Shown here: positions 35,240 to 47,202 of the stretch, one piece after another
Numbering within the stretch: the first letter of the stretch is position 1
How the letters are laid out: each line of letters opens with the position of its first letter
Origin: Cryptomeria japonica
Taxonomy: Eukaryota > Streptophyta > Pinopsida > Cupressales > Cupressaceae
DNA: 64,000 bases
Assembly: GCF_030272615.1 (NCBI RefSeq)
Contig: NC_081412.1
Coordinates: 41,187,791 to 41,251,790, forward strand
Direction: 5' to 3'
Notes under the pieces: model-generated
What the model was told of the DNA's origin: nothing
Database searches by the model: none
What the model saw: only the letters and a program-made list of their open reading frames with translations
Made by a program: the position numbers and the translations under genes

Positions 35240-37460
35240 AAATTTATCAAATTTAGGATCTAGTTTGATTTCTCTGATATGTTGATCAGTTACCTCTTCT
35301 TCTTGTATTTCATTTTTGTGTTAGATGTTCCTATAATCTTCAATTATTTCAAATGTTTCGATTTCCGTTTCTACGATATTTCATCTTTGTGCTCTAGTTA
35401 AAACGGGCATACACATGTGTTGAATATTGTGCAAGGATTCAATTGTCTAGAAGGTGTTTCGATAAGTGACCAAGTCTCAACGTAGATATGATAGAGTGAT
35501 ATGACATGAAAAGATAATTCAAGTATTTGTAGATTTGTAATTTTTTCTATCTTCGGTTTGAAATGCAATGATGATGATTTTGATAAGACCAAGTCCAACA
35601 GGAACGATATATCCTACGACATGGGACAAGGTTATCCTAACCAAACATTGTAGTTCCCTGATAGAGGATGATAGATCCTGATGAGAAACTATGTTCTGAG
35701 TGATCGATTTATCAAAAAAGGTAATAATACACTTTGAGATGTTAGATCTTGAACTTGTTGAAGGTGAATAGTTGAAAATATTGAGGGTGTCTAGTTCTAG
35801 AATCCAATTTGATAGAAGATAACTTGACTGAGCGAACCAAGAAGACAATCTAAGCATAAAATGACAGATATCAGGTGTATGTGCTCACTATAAATTGACC
35901 AATAAAACATGACAAATCTGGAAAAGACATGCAAGAAGATAGCTCTGGACTAACAAAGACAAAAATTCATATGATAGTTTATACAGTCCCAGACAACAAT
36001 TTAGGAAGACCCATACGATAAACTAGAAATCTCACACGACAAAGGCCAAACTCATACGACACTTCCCACAGAACTAGATGACAACTGATAACAAATAAGT
36101 CTATGCTAATCTAACTCATACAGTAATTCCCACATAACTAGATGATAAACTAGATTTCTCGTACGACAAACTAGAAAGCTCATATGACTGAGGATAGAGC
36201 AAAGACAAAAATTTTACTTTGATAAATTTTTGACCAAAAATGTTTGATGTTTTGATTATGTTTTCCAGTTTTAGATGTCTGATTTTTTGTTTCAGGGATG
36301 AAAACACAGCAAACACATGATATGATAAGTGACTTCAAGGACAACACGCTAAATCCTAAGGAAGTTGGCTAAGAGATAAAACCTTTGCTTACAAAATTAT
36401 GTACACACCCAATAGCTAATCAAAATACGGTTGTTGAGTCTCATGCAATGAATTCTCAATGCCTTATTATTCAACTGTAAGCGCTAATGGGGGCACGATA
36501 TGGCAAGTGTCTTGAAAGAGTTACTATCTCTCTTGCACAAAGATTATCCCCCTTTCAGAGTTGAATCAAGTAGCTTCTATCTTAGGGTTCGTAGTAAGGA
36601 TTTTTGTTTGGAATTACCCCTTGCAGTCGTGCAAGCATAGTGGAGGCCTATATCTCAACAAGGTACCAAAACAAGGAGTAGTCACGCAAACATGATTGAG
36701 ACCGCGAGGCCCTACTAAATGTACGATATGAGAGATCTCAAAAGAGAAGACTCAAATAACTCCATCCTCTGAGACTTTAATCCCGAGAGGCCATTTTTTT
36801 AGAGTGAGTCAGAAAGCTTAGGTCTAGTTGTACTCACTTGGGTCATTCTCATAGGGTGATTACTTTTTCCCACTGTGACAGGCCCACTAAAGGTACTCAA
36901 ATCTCAAACATAGAAGCGCTTCAAGGGTAAGGATTTTTTATTGTCCAAATGGACAAGAGCATACTCTCCTATCTTTTAGACAACTTCTCAAACATAGAAA
37001 ATAAGATGTTCATTAATCATTAGCAAAATAAATGTGCCTAGAAAACTTAAGAATACACAAAGTCTTGTTGATTTTCCTTAGGCAACCTGCACAACAAATA
37101 CATTAGTAATCATGTTGTTTTGAGAAATTGAATCTTTGGCAAGCGTAATCTTCGACAATCGTCCTGCAAAAACTAGTTAGGTTGCTAGAAAACTCAAAAT
37201 CAGGCAAGGGTTAGCATTAGTGATATCAAATTTTAAGCACAAAAAATCCTAAAATGCAAACTGCTTTGAAAACCCAAAAGCAGAAATTCGTCCGAGTATT
37301 ATCACTTGATCGTATGAGTATTCTCACATACCCATACGAGTGCACAAAGAAACTCATACGGTACTATAAAGGTACTCGTAAGAGATTTTGAAATAGGCTT
37401 GGCCAGAAACCTGTGAGATTGAACATTTCATGATGAGCGAGGCCAAGAAATTAGATTTCC
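35240..37460 (-). other. Gypsy 5' leader with recurring CTCATACGA motif
   Basis: About 2.2 kb between primer site and gag, with no recognisable ORF. Variants of CTCATACGAC or CCATACGA recur at about 36008, 36051, 36113, 36153, 36180, 37333, 37352 and 37376, plus inverted forms at 37312. A CAGGAACGATATATCCT block near 35597 recalls the repeated unit at 10072 in the 3' noncoding region. Confidence 0.5.
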
Positions 37461-37479
37461 TGCCCCACACTGGGTGTCA
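37461..37479 (-). other. Primer binding site of gypsy element
   Basis: On the minus strand TGACACCCAGTGTGGGGCA starts three bases after the LTR end. The shape TG.CRCCCA..GTGGGGC is like primer sites of plant Tat-type gypsy elements; the tRNA was not identified. Confidence 0.6.
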
Positions 37480-37482
37480 AAA

Positions 37483-38732
37483 TGTCATGCGTGTGAAGTA
37501 GTATACCTGCAATTGCAACACAAACACTCAATAGATCATTACAAGCATGGTTAGAAAATTAAAATAAAATAAATGATAAACCATGACAAAGCGACCTATC
37601 ACCTCCTAAGAGATGTGAGTATGAATTTGCTCTCAAAGCTAGATGAGCAATCTTGGTGACTTGAGCACAACTAGATGGAGGATTTAAAAGGATATGATAT
37701 GAAAGCTAGATGAGTATATGATTATACTAGATTGATCCAAGAAGCTAATTAAGCTAATGAGATGCATGATTAAACTAAATGAGAGATTGATTATGCTAGA
37801 AAAAGAGATTGACTATGCCATATGATGAACAATTATGGTAGAAAATGATCAAATTAAGCTAGATCTAAGATGCAATTGCCTATAATAGCCATACTTAAAT
37901 GATAATGAGATGAGTTGTGCCTATAATAGCAATGCCTAAAATGATATGAGATGGGATCCTTTGTACTCCAAAATGAGGGATATTTATAGGATTTCCAGGG
38001 CCAGGGATGAGGTGGCAAGAATCAACGATCAAGATTGAGTCTGAAGATATCAAGGGTCAGATTGGAGGAGATTGGAGAAGAGGTTGGAGGGAGGGACACT
38101 TGTCCTCTCTGTGGTGACAAGTGTCAATGAGCCTTGCTCATAAGAGGGCAAGTGTCCAAGGGAGGAGACATATGGCCTAAGTGCCATGTGTCTCAAGGGG
38201 AGAATATCCAACCCATAGGAGATTATGATAAGGAGGTTAGGATGTGCAAGATAGGATAGGGTTAGGTGGAATAGGTTAGGCTAGGCGATGGCTAGGTTAG
38301 GTGGTTAAAAGTTAGGAGGCATGTGGGTAATTTGAATTTAAAAATTCAAATAATAGGAAAAGTCTAATTAATTTTCAACAACTCATAAATTGATTTGTTT
38401 TAATTAATTAAGGGATTAGAAGAAATTAATTAAATGGGGGAGGATTAATTAATTCAAATTAATTAATGAAATGAGACTATTGAAATGAACCTATTAAATA
38501 AATCCTTAGATTTATTAATAAGTAGGTGAATGGGGGATTTTAATCAAATTGCTAGTGAATTCAATTAAATTGGGAAGGGGGATTAATTAATTCAGATTAA
38601 TTAATCAAAGGAGACTATTGAAATGAACCTATTAAACAAATCCTTAGATTTATTAATAAGTAGGTGAATGGGGGATTTTAATCAAATTGCTTATTTAATT
38701 AATTGTCTTCAGACCATTTTTAGGTGTATACA
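37483..38732 (-). repeat. 5' LTR of gypsy element
   Basis: 1,250 bases, colinear with 8543-9681, flanked on the right by CTTTG. It is about 110 bases longer than its partner because of an internal tandem duplication. Confidence 0.9.
38443..38700. repeat. 138-bp tandem duplication confined to the 5' LTR
   Basis: GATTAATTAATTCA begins at 38443 and again at 38581. Both units contain ACTATTGAAATGAACC and AATCAAATTGCT. The other LTR has the unit once. Confidence 0.8.
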
Positions 38733-38752
38733 CTTTGTGCTAAAGGTCAACA

Positions 38753-39377
38753 AGATAGTGAAACATAACATGGTTAATACTGTCTTCAGCCTCTTCACAA
38801 AAGACACATCTATTCATCTATTCACAATCTTGAATCCACATTCTTGAAGATTATTAAAGGTATGGCAAGCGGTCCACAAGAAGAAACAAATCTTTGGGAT
38901 AGTTTTGGAACTCAAATTTTCTTTCATTTAAATTGAGATGGCCAAGCGGGAGCTAGAAGATTATAACTAGATTTCATAGAGCAGTTCCCATCCTTTGTGG
39001 AAGACCAAACCAGATAGTCTTCAGTTTCAGTTCCTCGGCTGCAATACAAAACGGTTGATCAAACTCCAGAGCATCAATCCTCCATGAAGTGGGGGAAGAA
39101 GTTGTGTTCCAGTAGTTCTTGACAGAAAAATCTAAAACCTATTGACCAGCTCCTTTTCAATAGCAAAACAGATCGTACGAAATTCCAGAGGCAAAGGTGA
39201 AGCCCAAGGGTCCTTCCAGAATATAATCTCCCTACCATTACCAACATGACACGAGACACCATTTTGCAAAAGAGTTTTTGTTTTGATCAAATTATTCCAA
39301 ATGTGGGAACCCCAAGGCAAGGGTTCATTTAAAAGAAAATTTCTGCTCTCTCTACCTTGAAGGTATTTATTCTTCAT
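38753..39377 (-). pseudogene. LINE ORF2 C-terminal fragment (zf-RVT region)
   Basis: On the minus strand, 39377-39132 encodes GSHIWNNLIKTKTLLQNGVS, then VGNGREIIFWKDPW, typical of the region after the RT in plant LINEs. Near 38760-38815 CVFCEEAEDSINHVMFH marks the zinc-binding part, with the last Cys lost. Stops lie between. RT and endonuclease are not found to the right, so this is a fragment, bounded on the left by the minus-oriented LTR. Confidence 0.75.
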
Positions 39378-39456
39378 CGAGAAAAATAGTTATTGTTAAA
39401 TGTTCATCTATTGAATCATTTCCCTCAAAGGCTTTAGATGATCAATATACCATTGG

Positions 39457-39944
39457 AATGGGCTTAGTTTTTTCGAAAAGTCTAGCAGTAAATCGCACAA
39501 AGACTTTAAATGGCGAGAGTCGATGGAGATTTGAAAAGATCAATCTTATTTTTCATGCGTTTCAAATTTCTGTTGTCTTATTTGAGCAGAACAGCGGTTG
39601 TGGAAATCCAATTCTGCATTTATCATTTTGAATCTCCAGGCAAACTGGTGTGTCATTCACGTACATAATGAATTATCATATGCTATTTTGAAGGTAGGGA
39701 AAATATGCGTTTTCCTGCACGCATGAGTTCCTTTTAAGTATGCCTTATGAGATTGGCAATACGAAACGACATAAAGACTGTCGCAACACATCGATCATCC
39801 TCGCCTACCCATTGTGCTCATTGAATACCAATCATGCTCGCGTGCCCGTTGTGCTCATACTATTCTCTCAGAATTTTCAAACAAGTGGATGCTCTTCAAT
39901 GGGAAGCAAACATAGGCAATTTCCTAATTACTCCTAATAGCAAA
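39457..39944. repeat. Diverged direct repeat, copy 1
   Basis: Shares GCACAAAGACTTTAAATGGC, CTTATTTGAGCAGAACAGC, TTGTGGAAATCC and GGCAATTTCCTAATT in the same order with 41358-41720. The shared stretch is about 400 bases. No terminal repeat or coding potential identifies the source. Confidence 0.75.
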
Positions 39945-40227
39945 AGAAATCAATGACTTGTTCATCATCTGAGAATTATTAATCATTATTGCATGACATA
40001 TTAGAGATAGCAATTTTGAACTCTTGCTTGACAAAACATCTAGTTCATGTACCTAGAATAGTTTTTGAACGTAGTGGAACGACTTGCATGTTTTAACTAT
40101 ATCCCCGATTCTCATGAATGCCCCTTATTGTATTTGAATTTTAGAAACCCTTTTTTATGGACCAATCAACATTCAATTTTATCTTATATTTAATTTATTG
40201 ATCACAACCAAATTGTTAGAGTCCATG

Positions 40228-40401
40228 GCTTAGATCAAAAGTTGTCATCTTATTTCCTTTATGGGCTATCATTACAAGCATTTGGGCTTAGATCAAAAGT
40301 TATCATCTTATTTCCTTTATGGGCTATCATTACAAGCATTTGGACTTAGACCAAAATTGATCATCTTATTTCTTTTATGGGCTATCATTACAAGCATTTA
40401 A
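40228..40401. repeat. 58-bp tandem repeat, three copies
   Basis: Units start near 40228, 40286 and 40344. Each contains TCATCTTATTTCYTTTATGG and GCTATCATTACAAGCATTT. Confidence 0.92.
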
Positions 40402-41357
40402 CAACAATTAAATTGTAGGCTAATCAATAAAATTTTAAGGTATCATATAACACAAAGGGACTTAAAATGATCTAAGGGAAATCACACTAAAGTAGATGTC
40501 AAATAGAATATGAAATTGTTAAGGTAAACAAATTACGACACTGCACTTTTATAATGCTATTTTTTTAACTTTTATATAATATATATGTTTAATTTAATAT
40601 GAATTTTCATAGTATTTTATGCACAATTCTAAACATAAATAAAATATTTAGATAAAAGTTACATATAGCTTACTAATTCATGACTACCTCAAATAATTAC
40701 TTATCTATATAGAAAATGAAAACTAAATATACTAGTGAGTAGAAGAGTGATCATACCCATTCAAAACTGTAATTGAATTGCCTTGATCTATACTAGCTAA
40801 GAGGATCCAATGCACACCTAATACACGTAGCCAAACTTCGTGTATGTCAATCTTCTAAAGAGTATATCAATTTTTCACAAAAGCAATTAGTATAAACATA
40901 TATTTGAGTTAAGAGCTTTAAACTATTGATCGAGATTCTACATATGAAGAACATAACCAAATCTAATCAAAATAATGTAGCCAAATCAACCATGTCTTTA
41001 CTGAATTGCTAAGAAATATCTTCCAAAAAATTTAGACTAAAACTTATAAATAAAGACAAGTATCATTAATCATCTTGTGTGTCACCATATGATTGTTTCT
41101 TTCACATAACATTTACATAGGTATATATATATATAACCTGATCTTCTTTACACTCAGCTTGGGAGCTCCTCAAGATTCTCAACCTAAAGCTTCATCCATG
41201 ATCAAACCCTTCAACATGAAGACAAAAAAACCTAATCGACAATTGAATCTCTTAGTTTCCTCTCCATCAATTTAGTGCTTAAAAGCTCTGCATCTCCACA
41301 TTATTGCTTCCCCAGAACAGATTAAAAACGTGTGTAACTCTGGATAATGAATATAGG

Positions 41358-41720
41358 GGAGAAACGAGTTTGATTTATTCGAATAGACAAGCAGCAAACC
41401 GCACAAAGACTTTAAATGGCAATAATCAATGGAGAGAGAAAGTCTTTACTTTCATTTTGAGTGGTTCAAAATTTGATTGTCTTATTTGAGCAGAACAGCA
41501 ATTGTGGAAATCCGCGTGTAATTCTCACGTTGAATCTGTAGGTAATACCAGTGTGCCATTGACCTACTAATATTTTTGGAGGCAACATAAATACTATCTT
41601 TTAACATACGCATCATGCTCGCTTACTCAATGTGCTCATGCTATTCAATGAAAATTTTCAAAAAAGTAGAGCACCTCTTCAATGCGAAGGAAACATGGGC
41701 AATTTCCTAATTGCCTTGGT
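41358..41720. repeat. Diverged direct repeat, copy 2
   Basis: Second copy of the block at 39457-39944, about 1.9 kb away in the same orientation and shorter. Confidence 0.75.
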
Positions 41721-42040
41721 TGCAATAACCTTCAGTATCTTCGGATTGTTAATGCTTACAAATAAATTTAATTGGTTGGATTCCAATTTTATTTATAAAT
41801 GTACCAAAAAGATTATGTTGCGACAATAATTAAAGTGTCGAGTGATGTAAGAGATTCCAGTTATATCATTAGCTATCATATCAGAAACATCAAGAAAACT
41901 CATCCAATCATTACTTTGATCAGATGTAAACATTGACAATTTCCTAACATCTCCTCTTACAAGAACTTTCAATAGATTTTGAGTTATTGGCTGATTTAAG
42001 AGTTTCTTATAGTAAAGCTTTCATGGATTTCATTTTTTTT

Positions 42041-42775
42041 AGTGAATAGTAGTCATTTCTATTAATAAAGATAAAGTACACAATTCATTAAAAAAAAGTG
42101 GGGGGTTACAAGATTACACACTTAGGAGTCAGACAGACAGTGCTCAAATAAGAAAAGAACACAACAACACGACCTGAGCTTGAATAGCTAAAACAATAAA
42201 TCAACCACTTAAGCAATTAGAGTAGTGGTCGAAGGAGGTGGAGCTCTGTCAACCTTAGGACCCCATACATGAGCAAGGTCAAGGTTATCATTTAGAAGGG
42301 ACCACCCTTCTTCCATAGTAACCTCCCTTGTCTCCTTGTCCCGAGTCGTCCAAGAGGGCGACATTGCCAAGACCAATCGTGGAAAGCCTTTAGAGGAGCC
42401 TTGCTATCCATTGTCACCATAGGAGCCAGCCAACCACTGCCACCACCTGAAGCCTGCCACCCACTAGCACCACCATCGATAGGATTAGCCCTCCCTAGCC
42501 CCACCCCGAGGCAAAACCCCCGCAAGGTGAAGAGGTGGAGCTCCACTTGTTGAAAGCACTACCACCACTAGATTGGTTGTGAGGAGCCTAAGATTGTGGA
42601 GTTTGGGAGTGACGAGTAGAGGAGCTTTGCCCATATTAATGGCCATGAGGTGGAGACCAATCTCAAGAAGCTAAAGGTCCTATATAGGTATCGACAGAAT
42701 GATTTGGAGGCACTCAAGAAACTATACAAAGGACATTTCCCCAATGAGCTAGAAGGGTTTGAATGTGGGCCACCT
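42041..42775 (-). other. LINE 3' untranslated region
   Basis: Follows the end of ORF2 on the minus strand. Near the tail it reads TGTACTTTATCTTTATTAAT, a wording common at the ends of plant LINEs. The short ORF at 42546-42292 is Gly-rich and unlikely to be real. Confidence 0.5.
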
Positions 42776-44294
42776 TCAGTGCAACTTTGTTAGCTTGCAC
42801 TTGAATCTGAAGCATGACATTATTACACAAGCTTTAGTAAAATGTGATACATGAATGTCAATAGAGCTATGAGAAAAAAAAATAGCATTCTTATCTTTCC
42901 AAATTGTGAAGAGCATTTTCACCCTAAAAGCATGCCAAATATGAGAAAATTTGAAAGGGATACAAGGGGAATCCCTCAAAAGGATCATATACCAAGAAAA
43001 GGGCTCTGACCAGAAAGTTTGAAGAAAGTCATCAATCCAGTTCCACAAGTTTTGAAATTGATGACAAAACAAGAAGAGGTGGATGAAACTCTCAAGATGA
43101 CCACAAAAAGGATAGTGTGGCTTTGGGATGCTCATGTGCCTCAGACGAGAATCTAGAGGCATGCCTTAGAGAAAAATACACCAAGAAAAATGAGTAAGCT
43201 CGGGTTCAAGGATAGGAAACCAAATAATACTAAATTTTCAATTTCAAGTTGCCTAAGAAGAGTACAAATGCCATCGAAGGTTTAGAGTTGGCACCACAGG
43301 TAAGTGCAGAGAGAGCCATTGATACCCCATCTAGAGTTTGTAACTACAAAAGGCTATGTTGGGAAACCAACAACAATCTTTCCACCAAGGTTTCACTAGA
43401 TAAATACCCAGTTTGTGTAGTATATTCAGAAATAGAGTAGAGACGATGACATCAAATGTCTGTTGATCTAGTTGGCCAAGCTAGAACTAAGTTATCATAT
43501 CCTCCCAAGAATGAAGACTCATAGTAACTTTAGGAAAGAAATCTTGGGGAGTACGAATGGATCACACTTGTGTAAGCAAAGAGAATGAACTCCAGGCACT
43601 TAGGCTAGTGGGAGCCCTTGAATCTGATTGAGTGAAGACCACCAAATGTTATGTTGGTTGAATGAGAGACTATCTCTAAAACCATATCCATCCCACCAAA
43701 GATAGGGTTTGATGGCTTCTCAATCCCACGAAATGATTTTGGCCACAAAAGTGCCTATTATCTGCATAACATCGTTCATATTGAGAAGGGTTTGAAAGAC
43801 AATCCCCTTCCAACAAGGTTTGTTAGCAAGGAAACTTGAAGAAATATGATCCAATAGAGAAGAATCTTCCAAACTTCATTACCATAAATTTCCCATATAA
43901 TCCATTTGACATACAAAGGAAGGCCCTCTGGGTGAGTAGAAATAAGACCAAGACCACCAGACTCCCAAGGGAGGTAACAAAACTCTTAGGCCACTTTTTG
44001 AAAGCTATGGTGGTCCACTGACAAGGCCCATAAAAATTCTCTAAGGAGTTTTTCAAAATTTCTATAAGAGGCTTTAGAAGGAGCCCAATAAGAAGAATAG
44101 TAAACATGAGTGGAAGCTAAAATCTTGGAGAAAATCTAAAACTTCCCTATAAAATAAAGTGGCTTGGTGATCCAATAGGTCAATTTCTTCTCAATTTTAG
44201 TGAGAACCACATTCTAGAGATCCACAAGAGATCCCTAGAAAGAAAAAGGGATTCTCGGGAAACGAAAAATTTCACAATGACAAATCCTATTGAA

Positions 44295-45471
44295 TGCCCA
44301 ACAAGACTAAGATGGGGGAGGGGGGGGTGAATTAGTCTAGAAATTTAAAAATAGTTATGAATAAACATATTCAACATCAACACTTTAATCATCAACTCAT
44401 CAAACAGAAACACATGAACACCCGATATACATGGAAAACACAAATAGGGAAAAAACCGTGGTGAGAATCTAACTCACAATATGAATAAAAATATATACAA
44501 CTTTTTAGGATTATATCCAAGGAGAACCAACACCTGAAGAACTTGTAGAACTAAGGTGCACAACCTTAGGCAAGATACAAAGGACTTGTGCAACTAAAGA
44601 ATACTTCTTCAAGACAAGGTATAAACCATTGATGAAGGACTCACTGTCAATCAAGAACGAATGAAATAGCTGAACTAAAATTGAGGACTCTCCTGATCAT
44701 GAAATTGTACTTGAAAAAAATCAAGTGACCAATAACATGGCATACATCTCTAACAATCTCCACTATCACAACACTCTATCTAGCATAATATATAAACTTC
44801 AAAGCTCTTCCCAAACTATCTTTTGCATCACCACAAACTCAAATCTTCTTGCAAATAATTCACATAGACTTCTCACTCAATTCACTTCTCATCCATACTC
44901 AATTCATCCTTCCATGCATCTTATATATGAGATATAACATTCAAATCTTAAACAAGGATTGGCTAAGACAAAATAAGCCACCCAAACCAAAAATACTTAG
45001 ATCAGTCCACTCCAGGAGAAAGAGGGAACCAAAACATGTTAAAATACATCATCACAAAATCAATCCGATAATTTGCACATGCTAACACATATTCCAAAAG
45101 ATATTATAAAGAATAACATGTAGATATAATCAAATAGTCAACCACACAACCACTTTTGATGCAAAACACTCCACACGGATCTACACAAACAAAAGTGAGA
45201 CCCAAATAATCTCTCAACACATCTTCTAGCACATATCTATACCAAAAGAACATGATCTGCTAAACTGCAATGCAAATAGCAACATATCTAGAGGGCACCA
45301 AAAGCTTTTTAGACCACCTTAAATATAGGATGTCATAACCAACACCAAAAGAGTATCTAGACCAAACTCTATCCAGATAACCAAGGTCTAACAAAGCATA
45401 TCTGAACCAATATCCATTTGGATAACCAAGTTTGACATTAATGACTCTCATACAAGCTCATGCTTCTAACA
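44295..45471 (-). repeat. LTR inserted in LINE ORF2 (probable solo LTR)
   Basis: On the minus strand it begins TGTTAGAAGCATGAGC and ends near CTTAGTCTTGTTGGGCA, after a C-rich block as in other copia LTRs here. No coding or primer site is seen inside. LINE ORF2 codons resume on both sides. No convincing target duplication was found, so the ends may be off by several bases. It shares several blocks with the LTR fragment from 61342 (GGTGCACAACCTTAGG; AAAACC-TGGTGAGAA). Confidence 0.6.
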
Positions 45472-46848
45472 CTTGCATCCATACTAGAGCATCAAGGAAG
45501 GGGCGAAAGGAAGGATTGCCTATAGCACCGGGTTTTGTGCCATTGAATAGAAAACCTAGAGGCTAAACAAAAGGTGTCAAGGCAATGCAGGGCCTCTGTA
45601 TTATTTACTTCATTTCTTTGATGAAGGTGAGAAAAAAATCATTTCCAAAATGGCCACTGACAAGCTAAGAAGAAGATTCAAAGAGCAAAATTCCCCTAAC
45701 CTGCCTTGCAGAAATAATGTTGGTGAGCAAATACCCAAATCTCTTAGTGGTCAAAACATATAAAGAAGGAGCCAGAGGGAAACCTTGTCAAATAGATTTG
45801 AAAAGCCCAAACGTTGAAGATTGATGACCGTTAATGGTGATGTAAGAAGAAGCATCCCCAAAAAGCATTTTCATGGACTGGTTAAACTGGGGGTCAAAAC
45901 CAAAATCTTCTTGCATGACAATAATGAAGGGTATTTTGATTCTATCATAGGCTTTGGAAAATTTTATCTTAATAAAGAGGGCACCTTGCTTAGACTAATG
46001 AGCCCACTCCATTCCTTCCCACACCACAATGATGTTGTCTTGAATATATCTAGATTTAATGAAACCTATCTATTTAGGGTGGACAATCTATAGAAGAAGA
46101 TGACAAGTTTTCAAAGCTAGAACCTTGGGAATGATCTTATAAGAAATATTCAAGAAGGTAATGGGCCTCTAGCATATATCATTAGAGTCACCAAATTTAT
46201 ATATGTACTTTATGTTTCCTTAATTGATAACCTTACCAAGGGATTGAGAATGAAAGGATTCCAAATAGACCTCATGCAAATCAAGTCCCACACAAGGCCA
46301 AAGAGCTTTGTATAATTCACAAGGAAATCCATCAAACCCAGGAGCTTTATCATTAGCCATAGAGAATATGGATTCCTTGAGGTCCTAAATGGTGAGTAAT
46401 TGATCACAAAAATCCCTTTGCGCTTCAGCAAGATGATAGGGAACAACATTGAGACAATCCCTTAGAGCCCTACCACTTTCAAGTGAAGCATCTTGAGAAA
46501 TGAAGACTTGCTCACAATGGCACACAAATGCTTGGAGAATGCCCGGTAGGTCAAAATTGCATCATTTTCCCTTCCTTAATTCTATTGATTCCATGGGATG
46601 AATGATAAGCACACATTGCCAAGAAAATTTCCTTGGAAGCTTGATCTCTTATCTTGAGCCAGTGAAACTAAGCCTTGATTTGGTCAGCATGAGTGAGATG
46701 GCTATTAGCAATCTACTTCTGGTTGCAGAGTTGAGAAAACCTAACTTACAGGGTGAGGGAAAAGGGATTGGCCACAAGAGCCTCTATGGCATGGTAGAGA
46801 TCTAGGGTGGTAGCCTTATATGATCATTGGTGATACATAGCCAACTAT

Positions 46849-47202
46849 CTACCATAAATTTGAAGAAAGAAATTCATTTGTTGAATGGTGTTATTCCCCT
46901 AGCCAATCCAACTCACTTGCTAAGTAGGATGACATTCTAAATTCCAAAATCATTGAATGTGGATCATCTACCATAAATTTGAAGAAAGAAAGTCATTCTT
47001 TGAATGGCATTATTCCCCCAGCCAATCCAACTCACTTGTTGAGTAGGATAATATTCTAAATTCCAAACTCATTGAATGTGGATCATCTACCATAAATTTG
47101 AAGAAAGAAAGTCATTTGTTGAATGACATTATTCTCCCTGCCAATTGAACTCGTTGAGTTGAATGACATTCTAAATTCCAAACTCATTGAATGTGGATCA
47201 TC
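46849..47202. repeat. 119-bp tandem repeat, three copies, within the LINE
   Basis: CTACCATAAATTTGAAGAAA begins at 46849, 46968 and 47087. Each unit ends with CATTGAATGTGGATCAT. It lies between the endonuclease and the RT. Confidence 0.93.

Larger units (their letters stand above)
8543..38732 (-). mobile_element. Ty3/gypsy (Tat-like) LTR retrotransposon split by nested insertions
   Basis: The two LTRs (left 8543-9681, right 37483-38732) are flanked by identical CTTTG at 8538-8542 and 38733-38737, the 5-bp target duplication. On the minus strand the order is 5' LTR, primer site, long leader, gag, protease, G-patch-like segment, spacer, RT, RNase H, second RNase H relic, integrase, 3' noncoding region, polypurine tract, 3' LTR. 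RT before integrase defines gypsy. The gag wording, the DGG-type protease and the second RNase H point to the Tat branch. The integrase is interrupted at 11740/28954 by a 17.2-kb insertion. Without that insertion the element is about 13 kb. Many stops make it non-functional. Confidence 0.92.
39378..42021. other. Unclassified intergenic sequence
   Basis: AT-rich, with no gene. It contains a diverged direct repeat pair and a 58-bp tandem repeat, listed separately, and scattered short ORFs without recognisable products. Confidence 0.5.

Noticed and set aside
42292-42546. Gly-rich minus-strand ORF
   Set aside because: It lies in the LINE 3' untranslated region and shows no family resemblance.
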